The translations under genes were made by a program, and so were the position numbers. The notes below the pieces were generated by a model. The model saw only the letters and a list, made by a program, of their open reading frames with translations, did no database searches and was not told where the DNA came from. From Adiantum capillus-veneris (taxonomy: Eukaryota; Streptophyta; Polypodiopsida; Polypodiales; Pteridaceae): a stretch of 64,000 nt of DNA. Positions 1 to 11,383 of the stretch are shown here, piece after piece (position 1 is the first letter of the stretch; every line of letters begins with the position of its first letter). The stretch is taken from the NCBI GenBank assembly GCA_014529385.2, contig CM043963.1:107202412-107266411 (forward strand), written 5' to 3'.

Positions 1-470
1 GCTTTGCGGAAATCTTCAAGCTTCTCACGAGACAATGCCTTTGTGAAAATATCTGCAAGGTTATCCTACGTTGGCACATAAGCCAAGAGTCTCTCCTGTT
101 GAGAGCCTCTCCCTGACATAGTGGTAATGCACCTCAATGTGATTTTTGCAAGCATGAAAAACTGGGTTCCTTGTAACTGCCAATGCTCTCTAACTGTCAG
201 TGTAGATAGTGCTGGTAGTGTTCAGTCCAACACCCAAATCAACCATAAGGCGTCTGAGCCATACACACTCAATCATAGCGGTGAAGACTGCTCTGTACTC
301 AGCCTCACAACTAGAAGTGTCCACAGTAGGTTGCTTCTTTCTCAACCATGATATACATGAATTGCCAAGCATGAAACAAAAACCACTTGTGGACACTCAC
401 ATGTCCAAACAATCAGCCCAATCTAAGTCCAAAAAAGCATGTAAGTCTGGCGGTAAGGATCCCCCCTTGG
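1..470 (-). pseudogene. copia RNase H relic
   Basis: The minus-strand stretch 396-190 includes CISWLRKKQPTVDTSSCEAE and AECVWLRRL-like sequence, the copia RNase H core. The minus strand at 1-67 reads DNLADIFTKALSREKLEDF, the conserved C-terminal end of the polyprotein. The two parts are out of frame. Between 470 and 796 lies the RT-RNase H connection, too damaged to call by domain. Confidence 0.83.
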
Positions 471-795
471 GATAAAACAAGCCAAGATATAAAGTGCCAC
501 TAAGGTAGTAGAAACTCCTCTTGACAGCCTACCAATGCTTAGACACTAGGCTATACATAAATCTGCTGACCTATGAGACTAAAAGCTGAATATCCGGCCT
601 CGTGTTTCATACATAGATGAGGCATCCAGCAGCAGTTTGGTAAAGAGTGACATCTGCAGGATCACCAGCATAATGAAGACTCAATTTCAAACCTATTTTC
701 ATGGGAGTAATAATAGGTTTGCAATCCTCAAGTCCAAACTTACATAGCAATGTCTCTATGTAACTTTTCTTACACGAGGCAATACCACCATCACA

Positions 796-1811
796 CTACT
801 TAAACTGTATACCCAAGTAATGATGCAACAGCCCCAAATCTTTCATCTTGAAAGTAGCATTCAAATCACCCTTAAATTCAGCAATATGTCTTTCATTTGG
901 TCCAGTGATTAGAAAATCATCTACATAAAGAACCACAATGAGAAGTACATCACCCTCACACTTTACATACAATGTGCTTTCTGTTGGACTATTACAAAAG
1001 CCTTGTTTGACCAAATGAGTGTCAACTTTCCCATACCAAGCACAAGGAGATTGCTTCAACCCATACAAAGCCTTCTTACATCTGCACACTTTGTCCTCTT
1101 GTCCTTTCTTGACAAAACCGCGAGGCTGCGTTACATAAACTTCCTCAAATATGTCACCATTCAAGAAAGCAGTAACAATGTCTGATTGATGTACATCCCA
1201 ACCAAAATGAGCTACCAATGTACATAGAAAACATACAGTAGTCATACAACAAGTGGGAGCAAAAGTCTCTTCATAATTTATGCCTTTTTGTTGTGCATAA
1301 CCCTTTGCAACAAGTCGAGCCTTATGGAGATCGATGTCACCATCCGGCTTGCGTTTCAACTTGTAAACCCACTTCGTACCAATGGCCTTTTTTCCATGAG
1401 GCAAATCACATAAAGTCCATGTGTCATTTTCTATAAGTGCATCATATATTTGGATTGCATGGCAGCCATCCAATTTTTTGAATTTTGTGCTTCATCAAAA
1501 GACAGAGGTTCCTCAACATCATGTAAGCTAGACACAGCCAAAGCATAACAATCTGATGCATAAGATGCATGGCGAGAGCCTGAATGAGTGACTAGACAAA
1601 GCTGCATCCATTTTATTGTCACACAATGTATGCACCAGTCATTTTGGCACACCTTTAGCCTGCTCATTTTCACCCTTTCCTCATCAAGTACATCATGTAC
1701 ATCTGCATCAATAATATGCTGATCTGTAATATTTTTGGAAACCCCCATAGGCTGTACATTTGCCTCATTGGAATTTACATTTGAACTTCCACCACTGAAA
1801 AGAGACAACAA
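796..1811 (-). pseudogene. copia reverse transcriptase relic
   Basis: A 225-codon open stretch (1473-796) includes KAIGTKWVYKLKRKPDG, ARLVAKGYAQQKGINYEETF, FLNGDIFEEVYVTQPRGF and the catalytic LYVDDFLITG. These are the ordered copia RT motifs. The upstream piece (1811-1431) holds the integrase-RT linker (EEPLSFDEAQNSKNWMAAMQ) and overlaps in another frame, which marks a frameshift near 1450. The YVDD box itself is intact. Confidence 0.88.
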
Positions 1812-1824
1812 AGTGTCATAAATT

Positions 1825-2611
1825 CTATGAGCTTACATTACTATCTCTAGTACATGACAACAAGGGCTGAATAGAATCTTGCACAAACACTACATCCCGT
1901 GAAACCAAAATACACTTTGTTTGAGGATGATACAACCTGTAACCTTTTCTTTCAACACTATAACCAACAAAAATACATTTGACAAGCTTATCATCCAATT
2001 CTTTGCACTGTGTTTGTGGCACCAAAGCATATGCGAAACATCCAAAAACACGCATGTACTCAATAGAAGGCTTTCTATTATGTCATGCTTCATATGGAGT
2101 AATAGACTACAAAGCTTTTGTAGGACACCTGTTAAGTACATAAGTGGCACACATGATGGCCTCAAGCCAAAAATGCGGCAAAGCTTGACTTTTGACCATA
2201 CATCATGCCATTTCCATAAGTGACCTATTTTTCCTCTGAGCAACACCATTTTATTGAGGCGTATAAGGCACTATACATTGGTGTTTTACTCCACGACTAG
2301 CTGGAAATGCATTAAATTCATGAGACATATACTCCCCCCTTGATCGGAACGGAGGGTGCCCAAAGTACATTCAAGACATTTTCAGCCATAGCCAGAAATT
2401 GTTTGAACCACATAAAAACTTCGGACTTCGCTTTAAGTGTAAATACCCATGCATGTCTAGAGTAATCATCAACGAAAGTTACAAAGTAAAGGTAATTGCC
2501 CAAGGACGAAGTTTGCATGGGCCCACACACATCATGATGCACAAGCTGTAACCTGCATGTGGCCCTAACTAAACCATCCTTTGGAAGCTTTGAATGCTGC
2601 ATCTTACCCAA
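1825..2611 (-). pseudogene. copia integrase relic
   Basis: The segment 2611-2318 contains HHDVCGPMQTSSLGNYLYFV and FVDDYSRHAWVF, the first part of the DDE integrase core with its first catalytic aspartate. The sequence then becomes scrambled. The last part (2055-1825) begins MRVFGCFAYA and carries CIFVGYSVERKGYRLYHP, typical of the integrase C-terminal side. Frames differ between the pieces, so the core is broken. Confidence 0.85.
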
Positions 2612-3156
2612 AATACAACCTTCACAAACATGTTTGACAGGTGCTTCAAGAGAGGTGGCAAAGAAGCAACCATATCAGATTTTTGCAAACGCAGCAAACT
2701 GGAAAAATTCAGATAACCAAAACGTGCATGCCAAAGTTTTGCATTTGAAATAGCCCTTAAATTTGCAACTGCATTTGCAAAATTTTGTCCACATGTGTCA
2801 TACAAAGTGAGCTTATATAGCCCACGGCACAAAAGGCCATATGCAACAATTTCATCACCAAAACTGAGATCATGAACTGTACATCTATCATCCATAAATT
2901 TGATTACAAGTCCAACTTTAGCAAGTGCAGATACAGACAAAAGATTCTTATTGATCCCAGGTACATAAAGTGTATCAACAAGTGTGAAAGAGCTGCCATT
3001 TGTAGCAATAAGCACAGTCTTTCCAACTCCCTGAACCGGATAAGAGGCATTGTTCGCACAAGTGACTAAATTTCCATAAGGGACAAACTTGAGAGAGATG
3101 AACAATTCATGATGTGAGGTCATGTGCTTTGTAGCACCACTGTCAAAATACCACAC
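2569..3156 (-). pseudogene. copia protease and GAG-pre-integrase segment
   Basis: This open stretch starts with WYFDSGATKHMTS, the aspartic protease active site (D-S-G-A) of copia elements. It continues through YVPGINKNLLSVSALAK, the usual end of the protease domain. The GAG-pre-integrase part, with LWHARFGYLNFSSL, follows. It is one 195-codon open frame that runs into a frameshift before the integrase. Classification is secure; activity is lost through damage in the neighbouring domains. Confidence 0.87.
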
Positions 3157-3299
3157 ATGTGACTCTGCAGCAATTGATATGCACGCATCATGGACAACAG
3201 GCTTGTAAGTGCACTCTGCATTAAAAGCCTATTTTGCATCAACATCAACATGATAGTCTCCTTTCACAAAAGACTCAACAATGGCTACGTTTGTAGTGG

Positions 3300-4242
3300 A
3301 GCCAGCATTTGCAGCAGAACCACCCTCTGTCTTCTTAGCCTCTTTGGCCTTGAACTTAGGACACTGCTTGATCAAGTGATCATTAGCTTTACAATAATGT
3401 TGCAATGCATCTTCTTTTTGCCCTTATCACCAGAATTTCCAAGAGAATTGCTGCCAGCAGAAGAATTAGGAAAAATGATTTTCCACTCGCAAAAGAACCA
3501 TAAGAAGTGGTTGCATTACTGTTACCACCCTTTCTTTGAGAAGTAATAAAAGCATGTTCAACTGCACGTTGTCTAATCTTGTTTTTTCTGGAAAGTGACT
3601 CTTGCAACAGCAATGTGCACAATGCATCAAACTCGACAACTTCAGGATTTCCTTGGGTCATAAGTCTCCAAGTACTAGCAAAAGTCTGGTAAGAATCTAG
3701 TAAGGCATCAAGAACAGTCTGCGTCTGAAATGACTTCACCTGCAGAAATAAGTTGCTCATTGATATCCTTGACACAAGCAAGCAAACTGTCCATATCATC
3801 TTCCTCATGCATAATCTTTGACTCCAGCGCTTTAAACAACAATGCAATTATTGCCTCATTGTGGATTTCATAAAGATCAACCAAAATATCCCAAGCAGGT
3901 TTTGCAGATTTCACTAAACGAATGTGAGGAGTAATGGTGCACTTCACAAAAAATGCAATCAATGCATGAGCATGCACATCCTTTACATCCCAATAAGATT
4001 GTTCTACCGCAGGCAAAACAACTCTAATAGTAGCAATCCTTGCAGACAACAAGACATGTCACATCCTCAACATCGCCTACATTCCTAGAACCATGACGTA
4101 CATCAATGCCCTGCACAATATTCTAAACACCCTTTGACACAAGAACATGTTGCATCATGTAAGCCCACATAGGGTAATTGTCCCCATCCAATCCGTCCTT
4201 AGCAGCAAACATCTTGAACACATCTGTGTTGTTGTCAGCCAT
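3300..4242 (-). pseudogene. copia gag relic
   Basis: The probable gag start is the ATG at 4242, followed by a typical N-terminal stretch with YPMWAYMMQHVL. An in-frame stop follows within 40 codons. The gag core (WDILVDLYEIHNEAIIALLF) is in the frame of 4052-3708, and the next part (FASTWRLMTQGNPEVVEFDAL) is in another frame at 3847-3389. A zinc-knuckle remnant with CKANDHLIKQC lies near 3350-3400, but its first cysteine is in a different frame. Several indels and stops make this non-functional. Confidence 0.85.
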
Positions 4243-4567
4243 GAAAAATGCATGCACCTGATGTCAAAACTGCCCGAAATGAGGAGAAACCGAGTGAGAC
4301 CAACATGTTCTATATAGCACAACCCGTAGTAGACTGTATGGGACTTGTTATGCAGTATTTGGCACTGACAAAAGTTCTGCACAAAATGACAAAATTGCAT
4401 GTGCTGGCTTGGCTGTAGTGGAAACGGAGGCCGAAATAAGCCCAAATCAGAAATCTCTTCACTTGTGAATGCTCGCCAAAGCTCACTAAAATCAGAGAAA
4501 GTGAGCAGGCTACGTTGAAGCTGCTGACGACTAAGCTCGAGAGGACGTAACCTGCTCTGATACCAAT

Positions 4568-4793
4568 TGTTGAAATTAGGATTGAAGGAAAACACACACA
4601 GCTTGGAGAAGATGAAGGAAGCTCAAGGCACACAATAGAGAGTGTATTACTTAGTGTGCAATGAAAAGATAGTTAGACCTAGTGTGATGGGTGTATATAC
4701 AATGCACGGGGGAAAAACCTCCTAAAGAGGGAAAAAAGGCCCCGGTGGTCCTAGTGTGTTCACACACATCACTACTACATGTATATGGTAACA
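4568..4793 (-). repeat. 5' LTR of the left copia element
   Basis: The 226-bp segment begins TGTTACC and ends TTTCAACA on the minus strand, giving TGTT...AACA termini. Just inside it (4554-4565) lies the minus-strand sequence TGGTATCAGAGC, the usual plant primer-binding site for initiator tRNA-Met. The outer boundary is supported because minus-strand gag-like coding of the older element stops exactly at 4794. Confidence 0.75.
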
Positions 4794-5316
4794 AAAAGAA
4801 ATACTCATTCCTCCCTGTTTGAACTTCTTGAGCTTTTGGGACCTTCACCATGCAGGGTAAGATTTGCGATGTCCTCCCCTCTTGTATCCTTTAGGAGAAT
4901 AGCTATTGCTTTCGTCGGAAGATGAGGAAGGTGAAGAAGAGGGAGAAGCGGGTGACCTCTTTCTTACCCTTTTCTTCCTTTGTTTCCTCTCTTCCCTTTC
5001 GGAGTGACAAGGAGAAGGATTGTGGGTTGATCATTTCCTCTTGGGAGGAGTTGGCGATCATCTAGATCGTCATCTTCATGGAGCCACATCTTTAGAGGAA
5101 CTTAGAGGTTCATTACTTTCTCATTCTTTGGATTCCTCCTCTCGTATGGGAGGGAGTCTTCTTTTGGGAGTCTCATCAAGAGGACTCCTAAGCTCTCTCT
5201 CCTCTTGGAGAGAAAAGGAAACCCCATAAGCACGAAGTTGTTGAGTAACTTCGGCTTGCAAAGCAGGGTTGCCTATAGCTTGCTACAACCTAGTAATAAG
5301 ATAATTGACAAACATG
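4794..5316 (-). pseudogene. gag relic interrupted by the copia insertion
   Basis: Minus-strand reading gives QAIGNPALQAEVTQQLRAYG, then a basic and serine-rich tract (RKRSPASPSSSPSSSSDES), then KLKKFKQGGMSISF at the break point. The last part parallels KVREFKEGGQLIKF in the chromovirus gag at 15.2 kb, and both proteins have a serine/acidic tract just before it. Several in-frame stops are present. The match is by eye and was not scored. Confidence 0.6.
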
Positions 5317-6300
5317 GGGGCATCATCATTAGCACCTTCATTTGACAAATCAAAGTTATCAATTTTTATTCTACTCTCTTGGTTATTGTCATTTATGCTA
5401 ATTAAACTTATGTATAAAATTACTTTGTGCTTTGGTGCCCTCAAAAACCTTAGTCTTTACTCTTCTTTACCTTTGGAAATTAGTTCTCAAGAAGCCACAC
5501 CCGTGTTTTAGACACTGTTGATTGCAAAAACTAGTGGACAGGTTCTAACATTGCTTGGTTGATTATAGTTCCTGTTGAGCTTGCTAGTAGCTCAATAATG
5601 GTTAAGCCAACGGCAAGCCCCAAGAGACTCCATTATTAAGGCTATAGTTTCCAACGGTGTACCTCGAACTAAGTCCTTCTCAACCAAGATAATAGATCCC
5701 TGTCCCACTTACCCTATTGCAATAAACAGGCCCAACCTTTCATGGACAACTTAAGGACATCTCTTCTCAAGCAAGAAAAGAGAAACCAATAGCTCTGATA
5801 CCAATGTAATGGAAATTGGCCCCTGAACTTTGAGAATAGCGGAATTAGGAAAATCAAAGAGAGCATTTTTGTGAGACTACTTTGAGAACATAGAGGGTAA
5901 ACTTAATTAGAGGTAGCAACATAACCATTATACTTAATTAACTTGGCATGAACAATACTTTTGCACGAGAGAGAGAGAGAGAGAATTAGAGAACTTGACA
6001 ACATTTGAGGACCAGATTTATGTGGAGCCGGTCCCCCCTCCAATAGGCTTTTGTATTATAGATTCTTCCATAAAGAGAGACTTGGTATAAGACAATGTTT
6101 GTGTTCCTTGTGACCTTGGTGATACTATGAAGATGGAAAGCTCTATGCATCACGAGCATAAAATAAAATTTGTAAAAGCATTAGCCATCCCCGGCCTCAG
6201 TCCCAAGGCCTCAAACACCTTCGAAGGTGGAGAGAGCTAGCGGGGAATGACGGTAGGGAAGAGGAAGAAGAGTCATTCATAGGAAAAATAAATAGTTCCT
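4794..6300 (-). mobile_element. older minus-strand LTR retrotransposon, 5' part only (right limit approximate)
   Basis: On the minus strand a primer-binding site TGGTATCAGAGC lies at 5792-5803, just inside an LTR end whose plus-strand sequence starts TGTAATGG at 5805. A gag-like relic follows at 5316-4794. The gag is cut at 4794 by the copia element. The outer end of the LTR could not be located; the LTR contains a short GA run near 5970 and continues somewhere past 6000. The gag resembles that of the chromovirus at 14.5 kb, so Ty3-type is likely. Confidence 0.65.
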
Positions 6301-6960
6301 CACTTATCATCACTCTTCTTGCTTAGCATAGCATAATAGCATAGTAATGAAGATGGAGAAGATGGCAATCTTAAGCATTGAAGCATGGCTCTTGGTTGGG
6401 TTTGCATTCCATAGCCAAGAGTGTTGGTGTAGGCTCTCAACAAGCTTGGAGAAGGAGATGGAGTTCTTCCACTTTCACCAAGTGAGAGAATGCTTGAAAA
6501 ATGAATGTGTGAGAGGGTGTATACCCCCAATAACACCCCTTGCTTGCTTTGGTCGACCCCTCCTTTTTGCTCAAGCTTGAACTCATTGGACCCCTCTAAG
6601 GCTAGCCAATCACATGCACAATGCATTTCAAGCAACATGGGTAGTCTTTGGACAAGTGTCCTCTTACCTCTTTTAGAGAGAGAGCTTGAAAATATCCAGA
6701 TATTTGTTGAATTGAACTAGAAGCTCATTGAACCCCTCTTTGGCCCAGTCAATAGGATTCAAGCACACCATGTGGCTAAGCATAGGGAGAGCCTGACATG
6801 TGTCCATGTGCCCCTTGAGAAAGGGGGTGCCCTTTGGGTGAGTGGGAGGTTAAGTCAAAGATTACCCTAAATTTGGGGCTTTCCCCCTCCTTTGTAGGGT
6901 CTCTTTTTTATTCAAGCACCTTACCCCCCATGCATGGGAAGATTATCAAGAACCTTGCTC
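6000..6960. other. no gene recognised; probably LTR or decayed repeat
   Basis: Short open frames occur on both strands (for example 6347-6580 plus and 6638-6300 minus) but none shows a recognisable domain, and codon content looks random. The position next to an LTR boundary at 5805 makes LTR sequence likely for the left part. Confidence 0.4.
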
Positions 6961-6963
6961 ATC

Positions 6964-7092
6964 AAGCATGACAAGCACCTCAAGCACCCGGAGTCAGCAA
7001 GCATGACACGCACCTCAAACACCTTCCTCATCAAGCATGACAAGCACCTCAAGAACCTAAGTCACCAAGTATGACAAGCACCTCAAGCATGG
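6964..7092. repeat. short tandem repeat, 34-35 bp unit, about four copies
   Basis: Copies of a unit beginning AAGCATGACAAGCACCTCAA start at 6964, 6999, 7033 and 7067, so the spacing is 35, 34 and 34 bp. The copies differ at a few positions. No open frame is conserved across the copies. Confidence 0.85.
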
Positions 7093-7199
7093 GCCGGATT
7101 CCCACCTCAAGCACAGCCCTAGCTTGCCTAAGGTCTAAGGACTTTTAACACTAGCCTTTGGAGGTCTTCAATGAAGCTAATCCTAAGGTATTTTAAGCT

Positions 7200-7612
7200 C
7201 CATTAGATGCACGTTTCTTTTTTATAGACTACCTCCTTTTGGACCCCTATTGAGATGTAACCATCTCTCCTTTTGGTCCCCTGCTGAAATAAGTTTAGAA
7301 GCACTTATTGCACATTTCTCTTTGGTAGACCATCTCCTTTTGGACCCCTATTGAGATGCAATCATCTCTCCTTTTGTTCCCCTGCTGAGATAGGTCTAGA
7401 AGCACTTATTACACATTTATCATTGGTATACTATCTCCTTTTGGATCTCTAAGGAGATACATCCATCTCTTCTTTTGGTCCCTTGCTAAGATAGGTCTAT
7501 AAGCACTTATTACACATTGCTCTTTTATAGAACATCTCCTTTTGGACCCCTATTAAGATGCAACCATCTCTCCTTTTGGTCCTCCGCTGAGATAGGTCTA
7601 GAAGCACATGTC
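7200..7612. repeat. tandem repeat, 101-bp unit, about four copies
   Basis: The marker ATCTCTCCTTTTGG (with small variants) starts at 7263, 7364, 7465 and 7566, an exact 101-bp period. Each unit also contains a second, diverged copy of the same motif (CATCTCCTTTTGGACCCCTA) about 33 bp upstream, so the unit arose from an internal duplication. Divergence between units is low to moderate. No coding potential is seen. Confidence 0.9.
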
Positions 7613-7619
7613 TCTATTC

Positions 7620-8590
7620 TAGCTCTTATTCCCGTTTATTCTCCCATATTAAATGATCAGTTTGATATGAGAACATCATTTGGGCTAGCTAGATATTAGA
7701 TTTTATGACAGTTCTTACAAAGAGAGGAGTGAAATTGCTACTCGTTAGTGACTTGATCCCAGACACAATTTGTGATCAATACACTTATCTGACTCTAAGC
7801 TTTCAATGTAATCTCGCTCGACGTTCGGATTCGTGGTTTCTCCCTCAATGTGACAATGGATCTAAACACCCCTATATTTGATATCAAGATGACCTAGATT
7901 CTCATAATGGGATGATATTACCTTTTACAACATTAGTTTGTAGCACCATCGGTTGACCATTTATATTTTCTTGATTGCATTTTATGAATGAGTGTGCTGG
8001 ATTGCGTGATTCATGTCATGTATTGTATGTTCATAGGGTATATTGCACATCAACTTGTAAGTTTTCGTCACGTAAATCAAATTATTTTCCTACACCCCTT
8101 GCTTATTTCTTCCTAGAGTTATGCTTATATGCATGCAGCATCATTTTGAACACCTCTAGAGATCGTTCGAGGCTTGTGCATTCTTGATCCCTTCATCGAC
8201 ACCATCTATATCAGGATGCATACACTCTTTTCAGAAATTTAGCCAAGCATCCGACAATGTAGAGTTTTTGACAGAAGTTTGGGCAATCAATGAATTTTTG
8301 TAGATAATTGGCCAAGTGGTTAGGGGTTGTTGACTCACTCGAGCCAACATTGAAGACTCGACCAAACTTCATGGATTGCATAAATTAAGTAGAGACCCTA
8401 TACAATACCATAAAAAGGAAAGGCAAGCATCCACATATCGATGATGAGGCCCTTGTCACTGCAAAGCCCGAAGCACTAGAGAGTGTGGCACCATGCACAT
8501 GAAACCCCATCGGCACCAAATATGACCACCCTTGCCTCTCTCATGTGCTCCGCATCTTTTGCTACACCCTTGATGAGTTAGTATAAGCTG
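7620..8590. other. no gene recognised
   Basis: The stretch is AT-rich with only short open frames lacking recognisable motifs. The end of it (8440 onward) may be the upstream part of the kinase-like relic that follows. Confidence 0.4.
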
Positions 8591-9345
8591 CCAATGTTGG
8601 TGATGGTAGGTTCTACATCATGGTCAAGGTCAAGGTCAAGGTCCTCAAAGATGGAATTGCATTCCATTTTCATGTAACAAAGACTAAAAAAGGGAACCAT
8701 GCCCAAGGAGATAGTTGATAGTGCTACATGAGGAAATACTTGTACCTATCACACACGCAAATATTATTTCTGCACTAGGGTTGGTTTGACACCCCTTGTG
8801 CCTACCTTTGTTAGTCTTTTACTTCAGCCCTAGACGGTTGTCTCAAACGATCGCACCATGAGGGAAATATAGCAAGAGATTCAAATATGTGAAGGGTGCT
8901 TCTGATGCATTCAAGGCCAATATTTAAAAAATTGTTCATGGATCTCTACACACCAGCACCTTCTTGCATGCAAACATCACTCACAATGATATCCATGGCA
9001 GTAACATAATGCTTCATTTTGAATGGCATGGCATCTACATTGGCTTTTGAAATTGGAAAAAAGCTAACATGGATCCCAATATGAAGACCTTTCCAGCCTT
9101 CCCAAACCTACTACAATCTACACGGAAAGGGTGGAAGAAGAAGTATTGGTGGGTGGTACCGGAATGCATATCTAACAAGCCACCGGTTTATACAAATGCA
9201 TAAGAAGATGATACCAATTACCTCACCTGACTATCAAAGTACAAGTATTCCCTTGTTCGTTGCATGGAAGATGCTATTCTCAAATGCATAACATACACAC
9301 TCTTTTGTCGGGGCTAGTAAAATAGCTTGGCAGTGCATTATTTCC
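8590..9345 (+). pseudogene. protein-kinase-like pseudogene
   Basis: In one reading frame from about 8935 the translation includes HNDIHGSNIM (8982-9011), the layout of a kinase catalytic loop (H-x-D-x-x-x-x-N). About 15 residues on comes IGF-stop-NW, where a D-W/F-G metal-binding motif is expected, and then WWVVPECI near 9150, matching the (A)PE motif. Spacing between the three fits the kinase C-lobe. Four or more stops interrupt the frame, so it is dead. Upstream, KVKVKVLKDG near 8625 could be the remains of the ATP-binding lysine strand. No introns are evident, so a retrocopy or a fragment carried by a transposon is possible. Assignment is by motif only. Confidence 0.5.
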
Positions 9346-9640
9346 CACATGATGATTGACTATTGATATCCATTGTATAATCATTGCATTGTAAACGCCA
9401 TTTTTAAACCTGATTAATGGTCACAAATCTCTTGTGCATCTTTAGTTTGCAGTGTCAATCTCAACATTGTGATATCTTTGTGATGAGTGGTTTAAGTTGT
9501 TTATGTTAAGTATTAATTGTTGCATATCTAGCATTGAAGGTGTTTTGAACTTATTGAATCACTAATGTTTTTTATGCCTTGTATTGACAAGAAATGGCTA
9601 CCAATGTGATATCAAATGTAAAGAAAGCGAGCTTGAGGGG

Positions 9641-9707
9641 GCCCTTTAGGACAGTAGGCAGTCCCTTGAGGCCGGGCCTCAAGGGACTGCCTGCTGTCCT
9701 AAAGGGC
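9641..9707. repeat. near-perfect 33-bp inverted repeat (hairpin)
   Basis: The left arm (9641-9673) and right arm (about 9674-9707) are reverse complements with one mismatch, and the centre is GGCC-G-GGCC, so there is almost no loop. The right arm is the start of hAT copy A, because the same sequence without the left arm opens copy B at about 41650. The left arm is therefore an extra inverted copy of the element end. Confidence 0.9.
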
Positions 9708-10084
9708 TTCACAATGTTATGTCCTGCATAGTTTATAAGGTCCACTCTCTACAAGGCATCGCGACGTGCAAAGCCTATGACTCAATTAAAGCTTTTTGAC
9801 CTCCAACACAAAGGCTTGGCATGGTAGTTATTGCTATACTGTTTCCAAAAAGAGTGCATCAAGCCAAACAACACCCAAATAGCCATGTATTTCATCTAAT
9901 AGACCTTTGTATATGATATCATGAAATAAAGAGTAAAGTGGAGGGAGCACCCACACAATGGCTTGGGATGTGTGAAGGAAAGGGAAATTGCATGCAAAAA
10001 GAGGCCGATTTTCCCCAAAGAAAGAGACACACAAACTTTGGTTTTGACTCTATAATCTTATCTATATGTATCATTGACGATTAA

Positions 10085-11383
10085 CACTAGTTTGGTACCA
10101 AAAAGGACACTTTTAGTGTCCTTTTTTCGCAAATTTTAAATAAAATGGTACATGAATTTAGAACACATCTCAAGAAATGCTTTTGCAAACCTATAAAATG
10201 TTATTCAAAGTACTCATAGAAATTATAATCCCTCACTTTTGATCATAACCTCAATAGTAACTACACTCATGAAAAGAACCTAATGTTTCATTAAAACTCG
10301 TACCCTAGCCTAAGAAAAAAATGAGCAGGGTGCATGCAATAATCCGTGGTAGCTACTTATATATTTTTTTGATACCTTTGCAATTGTCATGTGAGAAAAA
10401 ATTCTTTGTGAGTAGAATTAAATATAGAAATTCATGTGGGTCAAATATGCAACGTTCACAAATTCAATTAACAATCACAAAAAACATTTAGTTCATGTAA
10501 ATTTACAATGTCTTACGATCCATATATACTAGATCTATGACTCCATTACATAAGGTGCTAATTTTTAATGGTTATTCAAGCCACATTTGGTGATTTATGG
10601 CACATCCAAAAAATTGCGCATGTTGTAATCATGATTTTTTATTTATCAAAGATAAGCCTTAAAATAAAGTCCACTTTTGGCTTATTTTGTTAATCTCACT
10701 TTTTTGTATACAAATACCTCATATCGACACAATCGGGAGATTTATATACACACTTTCATTAGTTTTTCATAGCAATGTTTTTTTTGCAAGAGATTACGCA
10801 TTATAATTTTTTTTAAATGAGCTTAAATTACAAGATGCCTATGAGTTTGAACCCCTGAAAAATGCTTAGTTGATGGGTATTTACCTATAGATACATTATA
10901 CACCTTAGGTTTTGTCCCATAACCTCATCATGTTACTGAAAAAGGCCTTGAAAGACCAAAATTTTCCTCTTTGTCCGCTTTTTTAAGATTTTGGTCCTTT
11001 GATTATAACAAAACTTTAGTCCCATAACTAGGTTATGAAGCTGCATTCTTGCTAAAATAAGTTTTTTCCTATCCATACACCTTGAAATCTATGCAAAATC
11101 TTATTTTGATGAGAAGTGATATTCAATTTATGAAAATTTTGTTAAAATTGCACTAAATTTCTATGATCTTTTCATCTTAAAACTTATCATTATAATCTTA
11201 ATTTGGTATTAACTTTGGCAAAAGTAAAATTTGGCTATGTTCTTCACCTCATAGCTGACCTAAGATATGAACGTGACCTATGATTTTTTTTTCTAGATTC
11301 ACCAAATAATTATGACAAGTTGCTAGAAAAATAGGACACCTTAGTGTCTCAGGACATTTGAGTGTCCGATTACAAAACTAGCG
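10085..11383. mobile_element. 1.3-kb non-autonomous DNA transposon flanked by TTAA
   Basis: The element starts CACTAGTTTGGTACC and its other end, reversed, starts CGCTAGTTTTGTAAT, so imperfect terminal inverted repeats are present. Subterminal copies of GGACACT/AGTGTCC occur at both ends, including the palindrome GGACACTTTTAGTGTCC at about 10108-10124. TTAA flanks both sides (10081-10084, 11384-11387). hAT copy B has the empty site with a single TTAA at 42113-42116. There is no transposase frame. TTAA would suit piggyBac-like transposition and CACTA ends would suit EnSpm, so the superfamily is undecided. Confidence 0.8.

Larger units (their letters stand above)
1..4793 (-). mobile_element. 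Ty1/copia LTR retrotransposon, cut by the window edge
   Basis: Read on the minus strand the order is LTR, primer site, gag, protease, integrase, reverse transcriptase, RNase H, which is the copia order. The last RNase H residues are reached at position 1, so the 3' LTR lies outside the window. The coding part carries many frameshifts and stops and is not functional. The upstream flank (4794 onward) reads into a different gag relic on the same strand, so this element inserted into an older LTR element. The target-site duplication cannot be checked because the other end is missing. Confidence 0.93.

Noticed and set aside
6347-6720. Two overlapping plus-strand frames as small genes
   Set aside because: No recognisable motif, and the location next to an LTR boundary suggests repeat sequence.
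9641-9707. Transcription terminator hairpin
   Set aside because: This is plant nuclear DNA with no gene ending here, and the arms match the hAT element end.
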